Assembly: GCF_900110575.1 (NCBI RefSeq)
Contig: NZ_FOEF01000024.1
Span: forward strand, 1 to 64,000
Source of the DNA: Amycolatopsis saalfeldensis
Lineage (GTDB): Bacteria; Actinomycetota; Actinomycetes; Mycobacteriales; Pseudonocardiaceae
Direction: 5' to 3'
DNA length: 64,000 bases
Shown here: positions 58,847 to 64,000 of the stretch, one piece after another
Position numbering within the stretch: the stretch's first letter is position 1
Layout: each line of letters starts with the position of its first letter
Made by a program: the position numbers and the translations under genes
The notes under the pieces: model-generated
What the model was told of the DNA's origin: nothing
The model's database searches: none
What the model saw: the letters and a program-made list of their open reading frames with translations, nothing else

Positions 58847-58926
58847 ACCCGACAGCCTTTCGGCCCGGCGGGCGGCGGCCCATCCGGCAGGCCGGTGGAG
58901 GCGGGGTAGGGCGCTCCCCACCCCGT

Positions 58927-58966
58927 AAACTTTCCGGATTGGCAACTTTGCAATTCCGGAAAGTTT
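58927..58966. promoter_or_regulatory. Inverted-repeat operator between lipase and tetR
   Basis: AAACTTTCCGGA (58927-58938) and TCCGGAAAGTTT (58955-58966) are perfectly complementary 12-mers around a 16-bp AT-rich centre (ttggcaactttgcaat). The second arm ends 16 bp before the TetR ATG. Probable TetR operator controlling both directions. Confidence 0.75.
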
Positions 58967-58982
58967 CGCTACGGTGGTCACC

Positions 58983-59582
58983 ATGACCTCAGAAGGGCTG
59001 CGGGAGCGCAAGAAGCGCGAGACCCGTCTCGCACTGAGCCACGCGACCATCCGGCTCGCGCTGGAGCGCGGGTGGGACAACGTCTCGGTGGAGGACGTCG
59101 CGGCGGCGGCGAACGTCTCCGAGCGCACCTTCCGCAATTACTTCGCCGGCAAGGCCGAAGCGGTGGTCGCCGCGCATGTGGAGCGCGGGCAGCGCATCGC
59201 CGAAGTCCTGCGGGAGCGGCCGGCGGACGAACCGCTCTGGGACGCGCTGGTCGCGGCGGTCGTCGCGCAGTTCGAGCCGGCCGAAAGCGGACCGCGCGAC
59301 GACGGTTACGCCGCCGCGCTCCAGGGGCTGCTCGCCCAGCCGTCGATCCAGCACGAGGTGTTCCGCGCCCACGCCCGGGCGCAGGACGAGCTGACCGCCG
59401 CCATCGCCGACCGCACTGGCACCGCCGCCGAGGACCTGTACCCGCAGGTCCTCGCGGCGGTGGTCGCGGCCGGGCTCGGCACCGCGATGGCGCACTGGAC
59501 GCGGCAGCCGGCGCGGTCGCTCGTCGCCGTGCTCCACGAGGTCTTCGACCAGCTCCGAGCCGGGTCGCCCGACCCGCGCTGA
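58983..59582 (+). CDS. TetR family transcriptional regulator
   Basis: A 199-aa TetR protein. The helix-turn-helix region reads VSVEDVAAAANVSERTFRNY, preceded by RLALSHATIRLALERGWDN. Residues 75-195 are the effector domain. The ATG at 58983 is used (a GTG three codons upstream is possible). It lies between a divergent lipase and a downstream FAD monooxygenase (63 bp). Confidence 0.92.
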   Translation: MTSEGLRERKKRETRLALSHATIRLALERGWDNVSVEDVAAAANVSERTFRNYFAGKAEAVVAAHVERGQRIAEVLRERPADEPLWDALVAAVVAQFEPAESGPRDDGYAAALQGLLAQPSIQHEVFRAHARAQDELTAAIADRTGTAAEDLYPQVLAAVVAAGLGTAMAHWTRQPARSLVAVLHEVFDQLRAGSPDPR

Positions 59583-59645
59583 CCCCCATGCCCGATCGCC
59601 CGCGCAGGCGGGCTCATCCGGCGTGCCCGGAAAAGGAGAACAGTC

Positions 59646-61160
59646 ATGGACGTAGTCATCGTCGGCGGCGGGCCCAACGGCCTGATGACCGCCTGTGAAC
59701 TCGCGCTCGGCGGCGTCCGGCCGATCGTGCTCGAGCGCCGCACCGGCCCGAACCCGGAACCCCGGTCGAACGGCCTGGTCGGCCAGGTCGTGCCGATGGC
59801 CGACCGGCGCGGGCTGTTCGAGCCGCTCAGCGGGCAGCCCGGCCCGCCGCGGCCCAACAACGGCTACTTCATGTTCGCCGCGATGCCGCTGCACCTCGGC
59901 CTGCTGGACGACAGCCCGATTTACAACCTGCCGGTGCCGGAGCTGAAAACCGTGCAGGTGCTGGAAGAACGCGCCCTCGAACTCGGCGTCGAGATCCGGC
60001 GTGGCCACGAATTCACCGGCCTCGACCAGGACGAAGCCGGTGTGACCCTCACCGTCCGCGGACCGGATTCGCAGGCCTACCAGCTGCGCACGCGGTACGT
60101 CGTCGGCGCCGACAGCGCGCACAGCCCGGTCCGCAAGGCCGCGGGCATCGGCTTCCCCGGCGTCACCTACGACCGGAGCACCAGCCGCAGCGCCCACGCC
60201 ACCGTGCCGGCGGACTGGCTCGACCCGGCCACCGGCGCGCTGAACGTGCCGGGCCACGGGCCCGTCCTGCCGTTCCTGCCGATCCGGACCGCGCGGGGCG
60301 GATTCTCGTACGCGCCGCTGCCCGGGCGCCCGCCGCTCGTCGCCACCGTCGAGTGGGACGAGCCCGAGAACGCCGAGCCCATGACGCTCGACGAGATGCG
60401 GGCCAGCATCAACCGGGTGCTCGGCGCCGACGTCCCGATCGGGCCGCCGCCCGGCGACGGCCCGCACGTGCTGCGCCGGATCAACGGGGGCAACACCCGC
60501 GTCGCGGAGAAGTACCGCGAGGGCCGGGTGTTCCTCGTCGGCGACGCCGCGCACGTCTTCGCCGCCGGCGGCACCGGCCTCAACCTCGGCCTGCAGGACG
60601 CGATCAACCTGGGCTGGAAGCTCGCGGCCGTGCTCCAGGGCACCGCTTCTGCCGGCGTGCTCGACACGTACGAGACCGAGCGGCGCGCGATCGCGGAGCG
60701 GACCATCACCTACGCCCAGGCCCAGGCGGCGTTGCTGGCTCCGGGGAAGGACGTCACCGGCCTGCGCGGGCTGTTCGGCGAGCTGCTGACCCAGCCCGGT
60801 GTCGTGCGGGTGCTCGCGGACCTGGTCGCGGGCGCGGACGTCCGCTACCCGGTCGGTGAGGGCGCCCACCCCCTGGCCGGCTGGCCCGCGCCGGACCTCG
60901 AGCTGCACACGTCCGGCGGCACGGTCCGCCTCGGCGAGCTGGTCCGGCGGGCGCGGCCGCTGCTGATCGACCTGACCGCCGACGGTCTGGACGTCAATGA
61001 CTCCGATGTGGACGGCGTGGAGGTGGTGCGTGCCAAGGCGGACACCGGCGTCACCGCGCTCCTGCTCCGTCCGGATTCCTATGTGGCCTGGGCTTCCAGC
61101 GAGCCGCGGCCGGACCTCGAAGCCCTCCGCGCCGCCGCCGGTGCGTGGTTCGGCGCGTGA
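59646..61160 (+). CDS. FAD-dependent monooxygenase (PHBH class, rifampicin monooxygenase-like)
   Basis: A 504-aa aromatic hydroxylase flavoprotein. FAD fingerprint VIVGGGPNGLMTACELA, DG motif VVGADSAHSPVRKAAG, and GD motif RVFLVGDAAHVFAAGGTGLN (about 295-314). A thioredoxin-like C-terminal domain follows the catalytic domain. This length and pattern match the subgroup that includes rifampicin monooxygenases and polyketide hydroxylases, so antibiotic modification or aromatic catabolism is possible. AAAAGGAG precedes the ATG at 59646. Probably co-transcribed with TetR. Confidence 0.9.
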   Translation: MDVVIVGGGPNGLMTACELALGGVRPIVLERRTGPNPEPRSNGLVGQVVPMADRRGLFEPLSGQPGPPRPNNGYFMFAAMPLHLGLLDDSPIYNLPVPELKTVQVLEERALELGVEIRRGHEFTGLDQDEAGVTLTVRGPDSQAYQLRTRYVVGADSAHSPVRKAAGIGFPGVTYDRSTSRSAHATVPADWLDPATGALNVPGHGPVLPFLPIRTARGGFSYAPLPGRPPLVATVEWDEPENAEPMTLDEMRASINRVLGADVPIGPPPGDGPHVLRRINGGNTRVAEKYREGRVFLVGDAAHVFAAGGTGLNLGLQDAINLGWKLAAVLQGTASAGVLDTYETERRAIAERTITYAQAQAALLAPGKDVTGLRGLFGELLTQPGVVRVLADLVAGADVRYPVGEGAHPLAGWPAPDLELHTSGGTVRLGELVRRARPLLIDLTADGLDVNDSDVDGVEVVRAKADTGVTALLLRPDSYVAWASSEPRPDLEALRAAAGAWFGA

Positions 61161-61169
61161 CCCCGGCGT

Positions 61170-61991
61170 TCAGTCGCCGTACGGGTCGTCGACCGCGGAG
61201 TGGTAGTCCCAGTCCGAGGCCAGCGCGGGGTCGATGAGGGCGAACCGGGTGCCGGTGGGGTCGGACAGCACGGCGACTTTGCCCAAAGTGGACGAATACG
61301 GGGCGAAGCGCAGCCGGGCACCCGCGCCGCGGGCCTCGTGCAGGGTCCGGTCGAAGCCCAGCTCGGGGTCGACGGCGAAGTGCGCGATCCAGCGGGGCGG
61401 CACGTCCGCGGGGGTGTCCAGGGCCATCCGCACCCGGCCGATCACCGAGTCCGGCCCGATCGAGTAGACCATGTAATCCACGGCATCGCCGTCGCCGAAC
61501 TGGCGCTGGGTGTAGCCGAACAGGTGGCTGTAGAAGCGATCGGCGAGCTCCGCCTGGCGGGTGACGAACTCGATCCAGACCAGCGAGCCGGGCACGCCGG
61601 CGGTGAACCCGTAGTCCACGGCCGGCTGGACGAGGCCGACGGTCGCCCCGCTCGGGTCGTCGATGAGCAGCTTGGCGCCCACCCCGGGCACGACGGCCGG
61701 GCGCGTTTCCAGCACGGTGCCGCCCAGCCGGATCACCTGCGCGCAGGCGGAGGCCAGGTCGGGGGTGGCCAGGTAGAGCGTCCAGTCCAGGATCGCGCCC
61801 GGGTGCGGCCGCAGTCCCGCGACCGGCTCGCCGTCGAGCAGCGCCAGCACGTAGTCCTGCCCGCCGGAATCCTTGACGCGCTGGTACTCCCAGCCGAACA
61901 GGCGCTGGTAGAACCGCATGCTCCGGTGCGGGTCGGCGGTGGCCAGCTCGACCCAGAACGGGCTGCCCGCGCCACCGGGATGCACGCTCAC
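61170..61991 (-). CDS. VOC family protein with two glyoxalase-fold domains
   Basis: A 273-aa protein with two vicinal-oxygen-chelate domains. The first covers about 8-125 (FWVELATADPHRSMRFYQRL to DDPSGATVGLVQP), the second 138-260 (WIEFVTRQAELADRFYSHLF to SDPTGTRFALIDP). This duplicated form is common in Streptomyces and relatives and is annotated as hydroxylase or bleomycin-resistance-like. Only some metal ligands can be assigned (E in the start of each domain, H in HFAVD). Convergent with the FAD monooxygenase. Confidence 0.85.
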   Translation of the reverse strand: MSVHPGGAGSPFWVELATADPHRSMRFYQRLFGWEYQRVKDSGGQDYVLALLDGEPVAGLRPHPGAILDWTLYLATPDLASACAQVIRLGGTVLETRPAVVPGVGAKLLIDDPSGATVGLVQPAVDYGFTAGVPGSLVWIEFVTRQAELADRFYSHLFGYTQRQFGDGDAVDYMVYSIGPDSVIGRVRMALDTPADVPPRWIAHFAVDPELGFDRTLHEARGAGARLRFAPYSSTLGKVAVLSDPTGTRFALIDPALASDWDYHSAVDDPYGD

Positions 61992-62223
61992 CGGGCCGCC
62001 ACCCCCGGGCTGGTGCGGGCGGGGAGCGCGGTGCCGATCATGCGGCGAACCCTACCGGGCCCCTGCCTCGAGCCGTCGACAGTCCTCGCGGAGGGATTTC
62101 CCGGCGCTGTGATCACTTTTGCGGGATCACCGGGCAACGGGCGGGGGAGCCGCGCGTCGATAGCTTCAGGGGTTCGTTTCCCGAGCCGTCGAGGTGAACG
62201 GCGCCTCAGGAAATGGAGTGGAT

Positions 62224-63000
62224 GTGCCCTACGCGCAGAACCGGAGGCCACCGGGCTCGCCGGCCGGGACCCCCGGCCACCGCCGCGTCGGCAACCGGCT
62301 GCTGGCGGTGTCCGCCTGCGGCGCGTTCGCGCTGGCCACGGCGATGCTGGTGGTGCTGCACGTGGATCGCCGGGCCGCGCCGGTCAACCCGGTCACCGCG
62401 ATGCTCAGCGACTACGCGCTGACCCCCGGCTGGTGGCTGTGGGACGGTTCGCTGCTGCTCACCAGCGCCGGCTCGGCCGCGGTGCTGGTGGCGCTGCGCC
62501 GGGCGCGGGTGCTGGCCGGCGGCGCGGCGACGTCCGTGCTGGTCGTGTGGTGCGTGAGCCTGCTCGGAGTGGCGGTGTTCACCAAGGACCCGCAAGGGGG
62601 CGCGGTCAGCGTCACCGGCAAGCTCCACCTCTACTCGACCGCGCTGACCTGCCTCAGCCTTCCGGTCGCCGGCTGGCTGCTCGGCCGGCGCCACCGCGAG
62701 GAGCTCCACTGGCAGCGGTTCGCGGCCTGGTCGCGGCGGCTGGCGCTGGCCGCGATCCCGTTCTACCTGCCGTTCATCGTGCCGTTCGCGCTGAACGTCG
62801 TGCTGGGCAGCCACGTGCCGACCGTCGCGACCGGCCTGATCGAACGGCTGATGGTGGCGCTGGAGCTGGTGCTGCTGGTCGTGCTGGCCGGGTGGGCCCG
62901 GCACGCGGGTGCGGCTCAGGTGGCGTCCGGGTCGACCGGCGCCCGCTCGCCGGCCCGCAGCGGACTCACCGCGGCGGCCGGGGCGGAGGCCGGGGGATGA
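62224..63000 (+). CDS. DUF998 family membrane protein
   Basis: A 258-aa membrane protein with about six helices. MLSDYALTPGWWLWDGSLLL (about 60-79) and FTKDPQGGAVSVTGKLHLYS (the conserved GxxH segment) match DUF998. Start GTG at 62224 is preferred because of GGAG 5-8 bp upstream; a GTG at 62194 is in frame. The last 85 bp overlap the convergent TatB-like gene. Confidence 0.82.
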   Translation: MPYAQNRRPPGSPAGTPGHRRVGNRLLAVSACGAFALATAMLVVLHVDRRAAPVNPVTAMLSDYALTPGWWLWDGSLLLTSAGSAAVLVALRRARVLAGGAATSVLVVWCVSLLGVAVFTKDPQGGAVSVTGKLHLYSTALTCLSLPVAGWLLGRRHREELHWQRFAAWSRRLALAAIPFYLPFIVPFALNVVLGSHVPTVATGLIERLMVALELVLLVVLAGWARHAGAAQVASGSTGARSPARSGLTAAAGAEAGG

Positions 63001-63275
63001 CCGGCGGTGGCCGAGTCGTCGAGCAGGTAGCGGGTGACCGCGGTCCTGGGGTTGAACTCCCGCAGCGCCTGCAGGTCCTGCAACGGCTTGCGCAGCTCCT
63101 GGAACTCCGGCCCGAGTTCGGCGCGCAGCTGCTCCTGGGCGCCGGAGGCGAACCCGCGGACCCGCCGCACGGTCTGCGCCAGCCACCGGGCCGATTCCGG
63201 CAGCCGCTCCGGCCCCAGGATGAACAGAGCCGCGACGAGCAGGACGAGCAGGTGATCCAGACTGAAACCGAACAC
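62916..63275 (-). CDS. tatB: TatA/TatB-type twin-arginine translocase subunit
   Basis: A 119-aa single-pass protein. A very short N-terminus is followed by one helix (LLVLLVAALFILGPERLPES) and an amphipathic helix (SARWLAQTVRRVRGFA), then a hydrophilic tail. FILGPERLP with E rather than the TatA FG hinge favours TatB. Starts GTG 63275. It lies outside a tatABC operon and overlaps the 3' end of the DUF998 gene by 85 bp. Confidence 0.85.
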   Translation of the reverse strand: MFGFSLDHLLVLLVAALFILGPERLPESARWLAQTVRRVRGFASGAQEQLRAELGPEFQELRKPLQDLQALREFNPRTAVTRYLLDDSATAGHPPASAPAAAVSPLRAGERAPVDPDAT

Positions 63276-63378
63276 GGTGTGACCTCCGGCCCCGCTGCGA
63301 CGTCCGCAGAACAGGTATGTCCCATAGTAGGCACAGTCCCGCGTGTGGGCGGGCACCGCGTGAGCGGCGAAAGGCGGA

Positions 63379-64000
63379 ATGATGAAGCAGCGTCGGAGAA
63401 CCAGACCCTGGCTGGCCGCGTCGGTGATCGTGGTGGCGCTCGCCGGGTGCTCCGCGACGCCGGGGACCGGTGGTGCGCCCGGTTCTTCCGCCGCCGCACC
63501 GAGTTCCCCGGCCGGGGCCAGTTCGTCGGCGGGCTCCTCGGTGACTAACCCGGACCCGTCGCGCTACGCCGCCCAGGTCCGCGCCCACGCGGGAGAAGCC
63601 GGGGTCGATCCTCAGCTGGTGATGGCGATCCTCTACAACGAGTCGTACAAACCGCACGACCCGGAGCTGGAACGGGCCTGGCAGAAGCTCAAGCCGGACG
63701 CCGCGTTCGGGGTGGCGAACATGCACCGGGCGACGTTCGACCAAACCCGGCGCGGCCGTCCCTTCGCCGGCCGGACCTGGGAGCAGCTGCCGGACGACCC
63801 GGACCTGGCGATCCAGGCCGAGGCCTGGTACCTGCACGACCTGGCCGCCCAGCTCCCCGCGTCCCACGGCGCGTACCAGACCTCGGAGCTGCTCGCGCTG
63901 GGCTACAACACCGGGCCGGGCACCATGAAGGCCTTCGCCCGCGGCACCAAGCCCGGCGCGCAGGCGCAGTCCTATTTGGACACCTTTCGGGCCAATCAGG
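63379..64000 (+). CDS. Lytic transglycosylase-like lipoprotein (cut at window end)
   Basis: The first 207 codons of an exported lipoprotein. The N-terminus has a basic, hydrophobic signal and the lipobox VALAGCS, so cysteine 24 would be lipidated. A Ser/Ala/Pro-rich linker of about 35 residues follows. Then comes an SLT-type domain: VDPQLVMAILYNES contains the catalytic glutamate, and LLALGYNTGPGTMKAFARG the NxGPG motif. It cleaves peptidoglycan between NAM and NAG if active. AAAGGCGG is upstream of the ATG at 63379; a second ATG follows directly. The C-terminus is beyond 64000. Confidence 0.85.
   Translation, partial: MMKQRRRTRPWLAASVIVVALAGCSATPGTGGAPGSSAAAPSSPAGASSSAGSSVTNPDPSRYAAQVRAHAGEAGVDPQLVMAILYNESYKPHDPELERAWQKLKPDAAFGVANMHRATFDQTRRGRPFAGRTWEQLPDDPDLAIQAEAWYLHDLAAQLPASHGAYQTSELLALGYNTGPGTMKAFARGTKPGAQAQSYLDTFRANQ

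Overview
The window is about 73% G+C with dense genes, many GTG/TTG starts and several apparently leaderless promoters. It holds many one-component regulators (TetR, LysR, PadR, MarR, IclR, AraC, GntR, MocR, ANTAR, EspR-like), a P450/ferredoxin pair, an AurF-type diiron oxygenase and an actinobacterial XRE-NB-ARC-TPR regulator. Together these point to a filamentous actinomycete, most likely Pseudonocardiales (Amycolatopsis-like). The genus is inferred from gene content and style only. No rRNA, tRNA, insertion sequence, phage block or CRISPR array was found.

Layout. 0.3-7.2 kb: an alpha/beta hydrolase lacking its nucleophile, an acyltransferase, YggT, a sugar-acid dehydratase plus FAH-family pair (pentonate catabolism), a methyltransferase remnant, a QueG-like Fe-S protein and a small CBM48 protein. 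7.2-9.6 kb: a frameshifted membrane-anchored hydrolase divergent from PadR and its coupled membrane protein. 9.6-12.6 kb: a TetR regulator carrying about 210 residues of in-frame minisatellite, an enoyl-CoA hydratase, then a predicted fluoride riboswitch and two fluoride channel genes. 12.6-22.9 kb: DHFR-like protein, AraC regulator, sedolisin, proline iminopeptidase, Pr6Pr membrane protein, RraA, SatP, EamA/LysR pair and a secreted HAF-repeat protein. 23.2-30.8 kb: a degenerate HATPase, two G-rich minisatellites, and a locus of a divergent 325-aa protein, twin palindromes, a 17-aa peptide gene and an XRE-NB-ARC-TPR regulator; then an MBL-hydrolase remnant, a 48-aa exported peptide, threonine synthase, a GntR regulator and a third minisatellite.

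30.9-44.4 kb: a second-type GltX, nitroreductase/LysR, MFS pump divergent from TetR-ferredoxin-P450, IclR divergent from a two-subunit CoA-transferase, an ANTAR protein, an ATP-dependent DNA ligase, an SDR and a GAF-ANTAR protein. 44.4-48.1 kb: an oxidative-stress and iron block, with Dps and Fur sharing the same palindrome over their -35 boxes, followed by an AurF-like oxygenase co-transcribed with its own ferredoxin-ferredoxin reductase. 48.1-54.9 kb: EamA/LysR, an EspR-like/ImmA-IrrE/DUF6545 operon whose IrrE gene has an in-frame TGA, an I36-type secreted protein, and an EamA/MocR pair whose start codons overlap head to head. 54.9-64 kb: MarR-monooxygenase-membrane protein operon, a PLP decarboxylase remnant, secreted lipase, TetR-monooxygenase, VOC protein, DUF998, TatB-like protein and a lytic transglycosylase lipoprotein cut by the window end.

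Two features recur. Several genes are disrupted or inactivated (methyltransferase, PadR-linked hydrolase, MBL hydrolase, IrrE, PLP decarboxylase, plus an intact hydrolase lacking its serine). Divergent regulator-target pairs often have palindromes placed on leaderless promoters.
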